Origin: Archilochus colubris | Taxonomy: Eukaryota > Chordata > Aves > Apodiformes > Trochilidae | Assembly (NCBI GenBank): GCA_023079485.1 | Contig: CM041083.1 | Span: 65,467,196-65,531,195 of the forward strand | Direction of reading: 5' to 3' | Length of the DNA stretch: 64,000 bases | In this document: positions 24,401 to 33,800 of the stretch, in pieces | Position numbering within the stretch: the stretch's first letter is position 1 | Layout of the letters: each line of letters begins with the position of its first letter | Notes under the pieces: generated by a model | Databases searched by the model: none | What the model was told of the DNA's origin: nothing | The model's input: the letters and a program-made list of their open reading frames with translations, nothing else | Made by a program: the position numbers and the translations under genes

Positions 24401-27357
24401 TGGTTTTTTTCCAAGGGAGCCTCGGCAGCCCTCGGGAGGAGGCCGGGAGAAAATCAGATGCAAAGTCCCACGGACACACCACAGCAAACTGGATGTGACC
24501 CCCCCTGGATTCCTCCAGCAACTTCAGCGCAGCAGAGTGGGAATTTCACAAAAGCTTTGTTTAAATTAAGACTTGTAATTAAATAGGGGCGGGGGCATAA
24601 TAAAAATTAAAAAAAAAATAATTTAACACATCAAGAGGAGGAGCCCTGGGTGTTTAACAGCACAGACTCCATTCCCCATGTTCCCAATTGTCTGTGTGCT
24701 GCAAATTTTTGCAATGCCAATTCCCCATGGGGAGGAACGGAGGCTGAGCATGGGGACAGCTGTGATTTAGGGCAGTTATGCAAAATTTTGTTGGGCTTTG
24801 GGAGTGGAGATGCCTGCCCAGGCTCCTCCTGCACCACTCTCTCCCCTGAAAAAAAAAAAAAACCAAACAACAACAACAACAACAACAAAAACCCAAACCC
24901 CCCAAAAACGGGAGACCCTCAAGAGTCTCAGTTCTGCTCCTGGATGGGGTTGTGGGAGCTCCCAAGCAGGATTATCCCCCTAAAAAGTATGGAGATGGAG
25001 GGCTCTGCCTGGCAGAGACCAGCTGAGGAAGAGCACAGAGGGGCTGTTGGAGTTGAGGAAGGGGTGAGCAATTATTTACATCTTAATTAGCAGACCTAAC
25101 TCTGCTACATCAACTTTTCAAGTGTGGCAGCAATGATCAGCTCAGCAGCACTGCAGTCCCACCAGGAATTCATCCTTCCCCCCCCCCACGTCTGCAAGGA
25201 AACCCAGGCTGAGGGGCAAGTTCAGCAGGGGAAAAATGGGAGCTGGGATCTGAACTCCCCTCAGAAAGGCTCCAAATCCCTCCCGAGCTCTCCCTGTGCT
25301 GGGCAGTGTAATCATTAACAGTGTCACAGAGTGGCAGAGCTGGTTTGGCCAGCACCCAGGGTGCTTTTTTTGGGATGTGGGATGGTGAGCTGCAAGTCAG
25401 ATATGGAATAACCTACCCCCAAGGGATGTTTTCTCCCCAATTTTCCTCCTAAATAACCCCATGGAGAGGAAGATCTCAGCTCTTCCCACCGGTGGAGCTC
25501 TGGGGCAGTCGCTCTCATGCTCTCCTCCAGCCTCCCTTCAGGCTTATTCTACAATTAAAATCCTGGGAATACCAGAGGATGGAAAGCTGGGACAAAACCC
25601 ATGGACAAGCCACAGATCCCTGCAGCTGGGCAGGTGCTGCACGAGAAAGACCTGTACTGGTTTGTACTGGGACTCTGCCAAATTGGGATACCAATGGGCT
25701 GGAGGGCCCAGCAGACACAAGCCCTGTGCCCACCTCAGAGCCATCAGTGGTGGCAGGAGAAGAGGGGTGGGGAAATCCTCACATTAACCCATTCTGTGGC
25801 CATTTTTGTCACTGAAAAGCCATGGCACCCAGCAACAAGTGATTCCCAGGGCACTTCAGGCTCCTGACCTTAAGGAGCAGAGGAGACAGCAGCTATTTAA
25901 AGAGCAGAGAGAAGCCTTAAGCCTGGTAATGCCTCCTTGAAGAGGCTCAGGCATTGTGTCCCCACTCCAACACCCTGCTGGGACCTGATCCTGCTGCTTC
26001 CTCACCCACCATGGCAGCAAAATTCAGCAGCTCCTTAATTGCTGTTCCAGAGGGGCTCCAGACAGAGCCTCAGCACTGCCCTTGTGCCTGGTTCTCCATT
26101 TGATTCCAACTCAGAGGGATGGAGATGGTGGCAAGGTGATGGCTCCGGCACTGTCCTTGGCTTGCACAAACCTAATTTTCTCCAAAACCGGGAGAAATCC
26201 ATGGAGAGGGCTTGCTGCCAAAGGGATGAGGGTGTGGGAATACACTGCACATCCTGGGGGCCCACTAAGCCACCTTTAGGCACCAGGTGCCCACACTGGG
26301 CATCTTCAGTGCTGCCACTGGCCAGGGATGCCAATGGCACTGCTGCCAAGCCCTGGAACTGGAGTCTTCTGGTGCACAGGGAGCAGAAAGAAATCCTGGC
26401 GTTCAGCAAAAAGCCATGGGATGAGTGAGGTCAGTGAGGAACAGGAGATGCTGCCACAATCCTTGGGGCTGAACCAAGGGTTCCAGGACAGGAGCCCCTG
26501 GGACATGGGGAAGCTCCTTGAGGCAGAGCAGTCACAATCTCTCAAGTCACCTCAAAATCACAAGCAGCAAGTTGGGGTTGGTTTTGTTTTTTTTTTTTTT
26601 TTTGGGGGGGGGGAATGCCAAAAGGAGTCCAAGGGGAATGGAGGAATGGGGAGCCCTTTCCCATCCCCTAAGGAGCAGGGGTGTCCATTCCCACCCCCAA
26701 ATTAGTAGGTACCTCCATCATCCCACCTGGGATCATCCAGAGATAGAAGGGGGGGGAGACACAAGCAGGACCCTCCCTGCTTGCTCCCCGTTTTTGGGGT
26801 GGAAGGTGAAAACATCCGGCTGGTGCTTAATTATCTTGATGAAAGGAACTGAACCCCAGGGAAGATGTGATGTCCCAGCAGTGCACCTTCCACACCAGCA
26901 AACAGAGGTTAAAATTGAGGGCAAAACGCTCCTGCTGGAAGGACATTTAACACCGGGGGGGGGTGAACTGGGTTCTTTTTCCCCCATTTCCAATTTCACC
27001 ATTTTCCCACCACTTGGTTTTGCCGTGTGGGTTTTTTTTTGGGGGACACACACCCAAACCCCACAACCCTGACCCAGACCCTGCAGCAGGGTGGGGGTGC
27101 GGGGAGTGCTGAGCAACACCCCCCTCACCCACACTCCCCAAAACACCGACTTTTGCCCCAAAACACCGACTTTAGCCCCAAACACCGCTTTTCTCCTCGG
27201 GCTGGGTAAAACGAAGGGGGGGTCTCCCAGGGCCCCGCGTCCCCCGCTGACACCTCTTCCCCCCCCGTGTCCCCCGTACGCCCCCAGCCCCAGCTTCCCC
27301 CCGGTCCCTCCCGCTCCCCCCGTACCTGTCGAGGGCCTGCGGAGGCCGCACGCTCAT
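1188..27357 (-). CDS. ARHGEF11: ARHGEF11 (PDZ-RhoGEF), complete, 41 coding exons
   Basis: Rho guanine-nucleotide exchange factor that couples Galpha12/13 and plexin-B to RhoA at the plasma membrane (known). The start codon at 27357-27355 opens MSVRPPQALDR, near-identical to the human N-terminus; the stop TAG is at 1190-1188. I placed 41 coding exons totalling 4413 nt (1470 residues; human is about 1520), all with GT-AG borders and unbroken phase. Domain order is PDZ (about residues 45-125), LH/RGS-like (325-510), linker, DH (770-960), PH (1000-1117), Pro/Glu-rich tail. Exon coordinates are in the block entries below. Exon 1 (27326-27357) is separated from exon 2 by 8.7 kb. No frameshift or internal stop was seen. 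Introns 3' of exon 2 are short (mostly 0.1-1.2 kb) and carry CR1 fragments. Identity is certain; exact borders are uncertain only at the two NAGNAG acceptors (exons 12 and 22). Confidence 0.97.
2380..2640. repeat. Tandem repeat rich in CAGCACCC units (ARHGEF11 intron 37)
   Basis: Imperfect repeats of caccagcacccca / aaaactggcacccatcagcac fill the intron between exons 38 and 37. The repeat is open in several frames, but no splice-compatible exon lies in it. Confidence 0.7.
3665..3803. repeat. 20-bp minisatellite (ctctggagagacccagcacc), about 7 copies
   Basis: Near-perfect 20 bp units alternate acccagcac/actcagcac between ARHGEF11 exons 34 and 35, ending 28 bases from the donor of exon 34. Confidence 0.85.
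3831..4670 (-). CDS. ARHGEF11: ARHGEF11 exons 31-34: PH domain
   Basis: Exons at 4595-4670 (LTSRRMIHEGPLTWRVSKDK), 4198-4365 (LHVLLLEDLLVLLQKQDEK, SPVLKLNSVLIRSVAT), 4018-4105 (RALFIICTSELGPQIYELVA) and 3831-3932 (TWMEVLEKAVQSATRN). The conserved PH-terminal tryptophan is in WMEVLEKA. The DH-PH pair acts as a unit on RhoA (known). Exon 31 ends KTV-D with the aspartate codon split across the junction, matching phase 1 of the next exon. Confidence 0.95.
4754..6966 (-). CDS. ARHGEF11: ARHGEF11 exons 25-30: DH (RhoGEF) catalytic domain
   Basis: Exons at 6779-6966, 6539-6685, 6086-6165, 5775-5900, 5537-5654 and 4754-4932. Visible motifs are the CR1 helix of the DH domain (KEIDRQEVINELFATEGSHL across exons 25/26), LREEGPIIKEIGDLML (27), QVAADFCSYQSIALELIKTK (28), the CR3 helix LIISEMQRLTKYPLLLENII (29) and EQEKLCRARDQCRDILKYVN then NRHRLEGYQKRLDAT (30). 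QRLTKYPLLL is the signature of catalytically active Dbl-family GEFs. Nothing is missing from the catalytic core. Confidence 0.96.
5135..5475 (+). mobile_element. CR1 retroposon 3' fragment
   Basis: The forward-strand CR1 3' end is recognisable from gagggagaaattctttgggg, gttcaaggccaggctggatg and the terminal ccatggttccatgatc. It lies in ARHGEF11 intron 29. Confidence 0.75.
7444..9983 (-). CDS. ARHGEF11: ARHGEF11 exons 20-24: linker between RGS-like and DH domains
   Basis: Exons at 9887-9983 (DKKRNPILKYIGKPK), 9469-9498 (30 nt, TFHVPLSPVE), 9133-9259 or 9262 (VKPGNVRNIIQHFENNQ then TGSFPEDLLESD), 8259-8438 (GRSESLKGREEMKKSRKAEN and RSRSDVDMDAAAEATRLHQS) and 7444-7491 (SLENPTPPYTPKMGRR). This linker carries the actin-binding and autoinhibitory segments in the mammalian protein (known). 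The 30 nt exon 21 keeps phase and could be skipped without a frameshift. An intact forward CR1 sits between exons 22 and 23. Confidence 0.93.
7522..7860 (-). mobile_element. CR1 retroposon 3' fragment
   Basis: Reverse-strand CR1: starts with the terminal repeat side (atagaatcatgaaacag) and runs through the reverse of the caaggccaggctgg and gagaaattctttgg segments. It lies in ARHGEF11 intron 23, next to exon 24. Confidence 0.75.
8570..9115 (+). mobile_element. CR1 retroposon, about 545 bp 3' segment
   Basis: Forward CR1 with the classical segments ctggagcagaggaggctgag, tgcaaccccctgagaggagg, gggaagaatttcttcctgga and ggcctggcccaggctgccca, ending at gatgacctcagaggtctttt. Inserted between ARHGEF11 exons 22 and 23. 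Confidence 0.9.
10040..10500 (-). mobile_element. CR1 retroposon 3' segment
   Basis: Reverse complement of the same CR1 3' region seen at 8570-9115 (ctgggcagcctgggccaggc, cctctgctccaggatcacca). It lies in ARHGEF11 intron 19. Confidence 0.88.
10678..13816 (-). CDS. ARHGEF11: ARHGEF11 exons 12-19: LH/RGS-like domain
   Basis: Exons at 13739-13813 (or 13816), 13332-13433, 12832-12930, 12304-12346, 11485-11581, 11284-11406, 11039-11062 and 10678-10816. Diagnostic stretches are IIGPEED and DPGYFNNE (exon 12), RPAHLGVFLRYIFSQADPSP (13), LFYLCADV and KDSRGLGKEIWNIFLDRNA (14), PEIQEQIQDYR (16), GLGSLYGENDLLDLDGDP (17) and DKWLPFFPKAKK (19). This rgRGS domain binds activated Galpha13 (known). The acidic EED segment just before the RGS box, needed for Galpha binding and GAP activity in the family, is conserved as EEDCDPG. 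Confidence 0.95.
11905..12290 (-). mobile_element. CR1 retroposon 3' fragment
   Basis: Reverse-strand CR1 of the same subfamily as 7522-7860 (ccacccctgccatgggctgg ... gggatggggcagccacagct). It ends just before ARHGEF11 exon 15. Confidence 0.75.
13951..14939 (-). CDS. ARHGEF11: ARHGEF11 exons 8-11: coiled-coil and serine-rich linker
   Basis: Exons at 14820-14939 (RFYEAYSRNPAS followed by EEQIEGARRRVSQLQLKIL, a short coiled coil), 14556-14610, 14406-14482 (GRLSLDSQDGDTGLEAGTE) and 13951-14082 (NRNSVPSEQ then SPRTSPVI and QHHRRHGSD). All keep phase and align with the linker between PDZ and the RGS-like domain. A short CR1-like stretch (about 14340-14398) ends within ten bases of the exon 10 donor. 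Confidence 0.92.
14965..15520 (-). mobile_element. Cluster of nested CR1 fragments
   Basis: Several reverse-strand CR1 3' ends lie head to tail: ctgccctgggcagcctgtcc at about 15097, ccatgattct at about 15220, and a second copy from about 15240 with accatgggcagggacacctc and a third from 15355 (agaatcattaaagttggaaa). It lies in ARHGEF11 intron 7. Confidence 0.65.
15670..18620 (-). CDS. ARHGEF11: ARHGEF11 exons 2-7: PDZ domain and proline-rich segment
   Basis: Exons at 18529-18620, 17942-18040, 16793-16842, 16664-16721, 15822-16000 and 15670-15741. Exon 3 begins LVQRCVIIQKDQHGFGF; the GFGF segment is the PDZ carboxylate-binding loop. Exons 4 and 5 (GGAAMRAGVQEGDRIVK, VNGTMVTNSSHLEVVKLIK) complete the PDZ fold, and exon 6 continues SGAYVALTLLG. 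PDZ of this family binds the C-termini of plexin-B, IGF1R and LPA receptors (known). Exon 6 then runs into a polyproline stretch (PPPPPPPPLPPP), longer than I recall in mammals. Exon 7 begins the helical DPEVQKHATQILRNMLRQEE segment. Confidence 0.95.
16135..16560 (-). mobile_element. CR1 retroposon 3' segment
   Basis: Reverse-strand CR1, close in sequence to 10040-10500, in ARHGEF11 intron 5. Confidence 0.88.
19205..19770 (-). mobile_element. CR1 copy with short CTTCTC microsatellite
   Basis: Reverse-strand CR1 starting at agaatcaccaaaaggtttgg. A polypyrimidine stretch at 19548-19660 (CTTCTC/CGTCTC units) is embedded in it before it resumes with ccccaactctctccccctgg. Confidence 0.85.
20765..21515 (-). 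mobile_element. CR1 copy with expanded CTTCTC microsatellite
   Basis: Near-identical to the 19205-19770 copy on both flanks (same subfamily, possibly a local duplication). The same internal position is expanded to about 280 bp. Confidence 0.85.
21114..21402. repeat. (CTTCTC)n microsatellite, about 285 bp
   Basis: About 47 units of ctccttctc-type hexamers with two single-base slips near 21241 and 21285. The strand is all-pyrimidine, so the other strand is all-purine. The long arginine/glutamate or leucine/serine open frames across it are repeat artefacts. Confidence 0.97.
23490..24035. repeat. GGGAA/GGAA/GGAAA purine microsatellite, about 545 bp
   Basis: Compound array: (GGGAA)n to about 23590, mixed GGAA/GGGAGGAA to about 23674, then about 24 uninterrupted GGAA units to about 23771, GGAAA and GGGAA units to about 23930, and GGGGAA/GGGAAGA units to 24035. 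Both strands are open in every frame only because of the repeat. Confidence 0.97.
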
Positions 27358-27760
27358 GGTGCCTCGGCCCGCGGCCCCTCGGCGGTCAGGGCGCGGGGAG
27401 CCGCCGCCCCGCTCCGGCCGCCACCATCCCCGGGCGGCTCCGGCGGCCTCGGCGGGGCCCGACCCCCCGCTCCGCTCTTGATCTCCCGGGCCCCGGGGCT
27501 CTGCTCGCTGCGGCGGCGGCAGCGGCGGCGGCCGCGGTTCAGCCGCCCCCCCCCCCCACCTCCTCCTCCTCCTCCTCCTCCTCCTCCTCCCGCTACCCCC
27601 GACCCGCCCGGCGGCGCTGGGGGCCGGGCCGAGGGAGAGGCCTACGCCCGCTCCCAATCCCCGGGCTCGCCCGGCCCCCGCTGCCGCCGAGGGGGCTGCG
27701 CCGGCGGGGGCCGAGCAGGGGAGTAGGGAGCGGAGCGGGGTGAGGGGCAGGCGGCGAGCG
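27200..27760 (-). promoter_or_regulatory. ARHGEF11 CpG-island promoter and 5'UTR
   Basis: Dense CpG and GC-rich sequence surrounds and precedes the start codon at 27357, with no TATA box. On the minus strand it contains a GCC/GGC-rich stretch and, at about 27560-27592, a (GGA/TCC)n tract. This is typical of a broad CpG-island promoter. The transcription start cannot be fixed by eye. Confidence 0.65.
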
Positions 27761-29354
27761 GGTGGAACATCCAAGGGAGAGAGGGGATGGGGGGACACGG
27801 GGAGAGGGGGGAGGCTGCGGGGATGGGGAGGGACCAGAGACGGGGAGAGCGGGGATGGGGGGGGGGACAGGCACGGGGAGAGCGAAAATGGGGAGAGTGG
27901 TGGGGACACTGGGCTGGGAGGGGGACACTGAGCCAGGACGGGGACACTGGGGATGGAGGGATCTAGGAGGGGGACACCCACGGGGACACGGGAACCGTGA
28001 GGACAGTGGGACCCATGGGGACAACGTGGGTATGATAGGGGGACACAGCGTGGAGGTGGGGGGACAAACAGGGACAGCATTGGTGGGGGCCACCCCCAGG
28101 GAGACTCGAGTTTTGGGGAAAACCCCCAGGATCAGTGGGAATGGAGGGGGGACCCCCAGACACAGCCCGGGACACACGTATGGGGTGACAGGTTTGGGGG
28201 GGGTCTCTCTCTGGCATTGGGGACCAGCAGGTGGCTGGGGGATGCTGAGACCCTTGGACCCATCCCAGTTGGGGTGACACAGCCCCACCCCAGCCCGTTT
28301 ATGGGGCACCCTTTCTGTACCCCAGGTTCGGGGGGTGAGGGCTTCGCTGCAGCAGTGATTTGGGGGTGGGTGTACCCCCTGGCACCCCCGGGGGTTCCCC
28401 CAACTCCCCCCGTGGAGGCTCCACGGGTGCCTTGTGCTGCGAAGGGAGGGGAGTCCTCAAAAACCCAAAACCCAACACGTTGCTTCCCCCGAAAAGCAAA
28501 TTTCCCAGTGTGCAAAACATGGGAAAGTGAAAATGAAAATGCCCCGTTTTCTGGGAATCCCTGGGAAGGAGCGACCGTGCCCCTCCCTTCCCTCTCCTCC
28601 CCCGTACCCCAAATCCCACCCCTGAACCTCAGCACTGTCTTCTCCTCCCTCCCCCCCCCACCTCGAGTGGGAAAATGGCTTTTTTTTGGGATTCTGAAAT
28701 CCCTTTTTGAGGGGGGTGGGGGCAGTTTGGGGTGCTGGTTGTCACCACCCTTTGCAGTGACAGTGGCTTCAAGGGACATCTCCAGATTTGGGGTGACTGA
28801 GGGTGACAGCAGCCAGACCGCTCACCATGAACGTTGTTGGGGGGGTGGGAGGCAGGGGGTGAGGGTCTCGATCCTGCCCTCTGAACAGGCAGGACAAGCT
28901 GGGCAGCTGCAGGCAGGGGGTACAGGGGCACCCCAAACCCCGGGGGTGGGCTCAGATGGACCCCGAGGGCTGCACCCCGGGGTGCTGCAGGGGGGCTGAG
29001 GTGGTCTTATTGGTGCCCTCCCCCCTTTTTAAGGTGGGTGGAGGGACCAGAGGCTTGGGGGGGAGGGGGGGCTGCCTAGGGGCAGGAGAAGAGATGTGGG
29101 GAGGAGCCCCTGGCCAGAGACCCCGGGGGGGGAACACCTGGGGGGGGGTCAGGAAGGGGCAGGAGGTGGCCCAGGGAGGTTGGGGGGAGACGTGGGACCA
29201 GCAGCGAGGGGGTGGGGAGGCTCCTTGGGGACCCCCCGACTTCAGCAGGAACCCCCCAGGAACAGGGGGAAGGAGGGGGCAAGGCCTCTGGAGAGGGGAG
29301 GGTGGGGGCAGCTCTGGGTCCTTCCCCCTCGGGGGTCCCAGCGCCCTTCAGCCA
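27760..29354. other. Intergenic, no gene seen
   Basis: G-rich sequence upstream of the ARHGEF11 CpG island with many ggggacac-type imperfect repeats (27780-28080). No splice-flanked coding segment was recognised on either strand. Confidence 0.5.
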
Positions 29355-29360
29355 CCATCT

Positions 29361-30566
29361 TGTGTTGGGTTTGTCCATCCTGAGGTTGGGTTCATCCATC
29401 TTGTGTTGGGTTTGTCCATCCGAAGGTTGGGTTCATCCATCTTGGGTTGGGTTTGTCCATCCTGGGGTTGGGTTTGTCCATCCTGGGGTTGGGTTTGTCC
29501 ATCCTGGGGTTGGGTTTGTCCATCCTGGGGTTGGGTTTGTCCATCTTGGGGTTGGGTTTGTCCATCCGAAGGTTGGGTTCATCCATCTTGGGTTGGGTTT
29601 GTCCATCTTGGGGTTGGGTTTATCCATCCTGGGGTTGGGTTTGTCCATCTTGGGGTTGGGTTCATCCATCTTGGGTTGGGTTTATCCATCCTGGGGTTGG
29701 GTTTGTCCATCCTGAGGTTGGGTTCATCCATCTTGTGTTGGGTTTGTCCATCCTGAGGTTGGGTTCATCCATCTTGGGTTGGGTTTGTCCATCCTGGGGT
29801 TGGGTTTGTCCATCTTGTGTTGGGTTTGTCCATCCTGAGGTTGGGTTCATCCATCTTGGGTTGGGTTTATCCATCTTGGGGTTGGGTTTATCCATCCTGG
29901 GGTTGGGTTTGTCTGTCCTGGGGTTGGGTTTGTCCATCCGAAGGTTGGGTTTGTCCATCTTGGGGTTGGGTTCATCCATCTTGGGTTGGGTTTATCCATC
30001 CTGAGGTTGGGTTCATCCATCTTGGGTTGGGTTTGTCCATCCTGGGGTTGGGTTTGTCCATCTTGGGTTGGGTTTGTCCATCCTGAGGTTGGGTTCATCC
30101 ATCTTGGGTTGGGTTTATCCATCCTGGGGTTGGGTTTGTCCATCTTGGGGTTGGGTTCATCCATCTTGGGTTGGGTTTATCCATCCTGGGGTTGGGTTTG
30201 TCCATCCTGAGGTTGGGTTCATCCATCTTGTGTTGGGTTTGTCCATCCGAAGGTTGGGTTCATCCATCTTGTGTTGGGTTTATCCATCCTGGGGTTGGGT
30301 TTATCCATCCTGGGGTTGGGTTCATCCATCTTGGGTTGGGTTTATCCATCCTGGGGTTGGGTTTGTCCATCCTGGGGTTGGGTTTGTCCATCTTGGGGTT
30401 GGGTTTATCCATCCTGGGGTTGGGTTTATCCATCCTGGGGTTGGGTTTATCCATCTTGGGGTTGGGTTCATCCATCTTGGGTTGGGTTTGTCCATACTGG
30501 GGTTGGGTTTGTCTGTCCTGGGGTTGGGTTTATCCATCCTGGGGTTGGGTTTATCCATCCTGGGGT
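29361..30566. repeat. About 21-bp minisatellite, 1.2 kb, about 57 copies
   Basis: Units of ggggttgggtttgtccatcct with three interchangeable cores (tttgtcc, tttatcc, ttcatcc) and two ends (cctg, cttg). The 21 bp period is a multiple of three, so long periodic open frames exist on both strands. They have no start context, splice sites or non-repeat extension and are not genes. The array is strand-asymmetric: G/T-rich on +. Confidence 0.97.
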
Positions 30567-30857
30567 TAGGAGTCCCTTTGGGGCTCAGCTCCCACACACC
30601 CAGCTGCACTCCAGTGTGTCTTGTGTGTGCCCCACCCCCCAAAAAAACCAAACAAACAAAAAACCAACCCAAACCCCAACTTTGCAAAGCCCCAAAAGGA
30701 TCTCTCCCATTTCTCCCCCCATCCTGGGCTGTTTTCCCAGGGGGGCCCAGGGCAGCAGGAAGGGCTGAGGGGGTTGGAATGAGGATGGGAGGTCCCAAAT
30801 CCCAGGCTGCCCCCCAAAAACCCCCCCAGCAGCAAGAGGAGAAAGGGCACGAGGGCT

Positions 30858-33800
30858 TTTATTATTATATTTTATATTGTATTTTACTCCATACTATATA
30901 TATACACTTTATATATTTCTATTTGTTATATAGATTATTTTATATTTTGTCTTTTCTGTTTTTGCAAGCATCCAAACAGAACCTGTTTTGCCCCCAAAAT
31001 GACTTCAATCCCCTCACCCCTGCCCAAACCCTTTGAATTCCCACCTACTTCATGCAGCCTGCACTGATAAATCAAATAAAAGCCACTCTTCAATTAATAA
31101 ATTAATAAATTAATTAATAAAGCCCTGACTGAGAAATCAAATGAAAGCCACTGGGAGGCTCAGCTGGCTGGCAGGAGCTTGGAATTAAAGGGGGGGGATT
31201 AATTAAATAGATTTATTAATTGGGAGGTGATGTCAGTGCTGAATTTTCCCAGTTCCTCCCCAAAACTCCTGCCCCAATCCCAGAAGAAAAAAAAAAACAA
31301 CCAAAAAACCCACCAAAACCAGAGCTACCAGCAGAAATTTCAAAGGTTTATTTAACTTTTTAATTTGAGGTAAAATACTTTTTTCTTGTGTTCGTCTGTG
31401 TCTGTGTTTTTCTTTCAACTTTGATAACAAAATACAGAGCTATCAGATACCCCTGGAAAAAAAATATGTATATTATACATATATTTCTCTAACATTACAT
31501 CATATATATATAATATATATATGCAACCTTTTTTTTTTTTGCTTTTCCTTTTTTTTTTTTGCTTTTTTTCGTCGTTTTCAAGACTTTATAGAAAGTGGAA
31601 CGTCTAAAGGCACTGCACAATGGAGTTATTTGGAGACTAATTTACACGTTTATGTACAAATCTGCACACTTCCCATCCTGCTCTCCCTTGGGTGGACAGA
31701 GGGATGATGGAGCCACTGCCCAGGTGTGTGTGCACCCCCACTAATCCCTGCTGAAATAGTCAAAAGTGATTAAAAAAAACAAAACAAAACCACAACAACC
31801 CTCCCCCCCCCCACAATTTTCTAGCAGTAAATAGTTTCTCCTTAAAAGCACTCTAAAAATAAAACCAAAAACATTAAAAAAATTATTTTTTTAACAATCT
31901 GATTATGATGATTTCAAACCAAAAGAAGGAAATTAATTTTTTTTTTTTTTTTTTTTTTTTGGTTAAACCCCACCAGGATCCAGAAAAACCCCAACGAAAA
32001 ACAACCCCCAACAAGTTATTTCTCAAAACAAAAATACATAATTATGGAATAAATAAAATAACAAAGGGGACAACCGAGCAAGGGCTGGATGCTCCTGCAG
32101 GTGACAGATGAGGTTAATGCTTCTCCTCCTTCTTCTTCCTCCTCCTCCTCCTCCTCCTGGTCTGGCTCATCCTCCCTGCCCCATCCGGGTCCAGTCCTGC
32201 CCCATCTGGGTCCAGTTGGGGTTTTTTTTGTCCCCCCAAAATCCTCCCTGACTGCTCGGTGTCCGTTTAAAGTCTCTTTTCCTAAAAGATCCTCTATGAC
32301 TAAACAAAGCAAGAAAATAAAAAATAAAAAATGGTTTAAACATTAACATGCTCTTGATTAATTAATACAGGTGGACGTTGAGATTTCAACCATTTAAACT
32401 TTACAAGTTTAAATATTTTGGCACATCGGAATATATATATATATATATAATGCTTTTTTTTTTGTTGTTGTTGTTGTTGTTTTTTTAAACGATTTCTCTT
32501 CTTTTTTAAATCATTTAAAATGCATTTATAAACACCCTCCTTCCAGGGCTACCACGAGTCTGGTGGTGGTGGTGGTGGGAGGGTGAGGAGTAATCCCCCC
32601 CCCTGGTCTTGCACCGAGGTGACCCCCTGAGCAGGTGGGGACGCTGGGGATGGCAGTGGGGACAAGAGGGGGGCTTGGCCACCCCCTCCCCACCATCTGT
32701 GGTGGAGCCCATCACCTGCAGCCACTCACTGGTCCTGAGTCTGTTATCCCTGAACGCAGAGCTCCTGGGGTGCAGTGCAATGGCTATGAAGACAAAATCC
32801 CTCACAGCCCCCGCCGGTCCCTCCCCCCCCTCTTCCCTCCCTCCCCCCCCCCCCTCCTTTTTGAAAAAAAGCCCAATTACAAACTTTTTGGGTGTTTGTG
32901 GTTTTTTTCCATCAATGAAGGGTGAGAAGGGCAGCTCAGCTCAACCCCCCTCTCCTCCTCCTCCTCCTCCCCCCCCCCCCCCTCCCCTCTCTTCCCCCCC
33001 CAGCCCCCCCAGCATTTTGGGGGTGCTGATATGCATCACTGATGGGCAAGGCCTCGTGTTTCTAATTCCTGAGTTCACTCCTCAAATGGGGGGTGGATCC
33101 AGGGGACTCCTTTCCCCTTGTTTTCCTCCATCCATGGAGTTAAATCCATGAGCAGGGGCTGAGGGGTGGGGATCTGGGGGGGCTCATTCCCCCTCTTTTC
33201 TCCATCCATGGAGTTAAATCCAGGTGCTGGGGGGGGAGGGAAGATGGATCTGTGGGGCTCATTCCCCCTTTTTACCTCCATCCAGGTGCTGGGAGGGAGG
33301 GAAGGGGGAGGTTGGCCAAGCTTCCCAGATCCTGGAGCCACCCCAAGACCACACTCCGGCCCTCTGGCTCATCATCCTGGTCCTGTGGCTCATCCAGCCC
33401 CCGTTTCCCTGCCTAAGAAAAACGTTTCCAAATCCTCCCATTCCTTCCTCCTCCTCCTCCTCCTCCTCGCCCCAGCTGGAGGGCTCTGCCTGCACAAGTC
33501 TCTCGCCTACGACCTCCCAAAAAATCCAGCTCCAGCTCCATCGAGGTGGAGGGGGAGTGTTTCCAAGCTGTTTTTTAAGAAACCCAAAGGGAATCACCCC
33601 CAAACCCGAGCACGTTCCTTGGTGAAAGCCAGAGCTGGAGAAACAGCTACAGAGGGAATAAAGCAAATTTGGAGCAAAAATACAGTGAGATTTACACGCC
33701 AGCAGAGATGGAGCCCAGCTCCTGCTCTCCAGCATCCAGGTAAAGCTGAAATCCTCTCGAAAAAAAAAAGCCAAAAAAGCCAAAATCCTCCGGATATAAG

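Larger units (their letters stand above)
18621..27325 (-). other. ARHGEF11 intron 1 (8.7 kb), no gene seen
   Basis: Between exon 2 and exon 1. It contains two paralogous CR1 copies (19205-19770 and 20765-21515), the large CTTCTC and GGAA/GGGAA repeat tracts, a (AAAT)n run at about 23138-23190 and an A-rich/CAA run at about 24848-24900. No splice-flanked open segment with protein-like sequence was found on either strand. Confidence 0.6.

Noticed and set aside
29447..31036. Long open frames (up to 322 codons) on both strands across the 21-bp minisatellite
   Set aside because: The period is divisible by three, so frames stay open mechanically. No splice sites, start context or similarity beyond the repeat.
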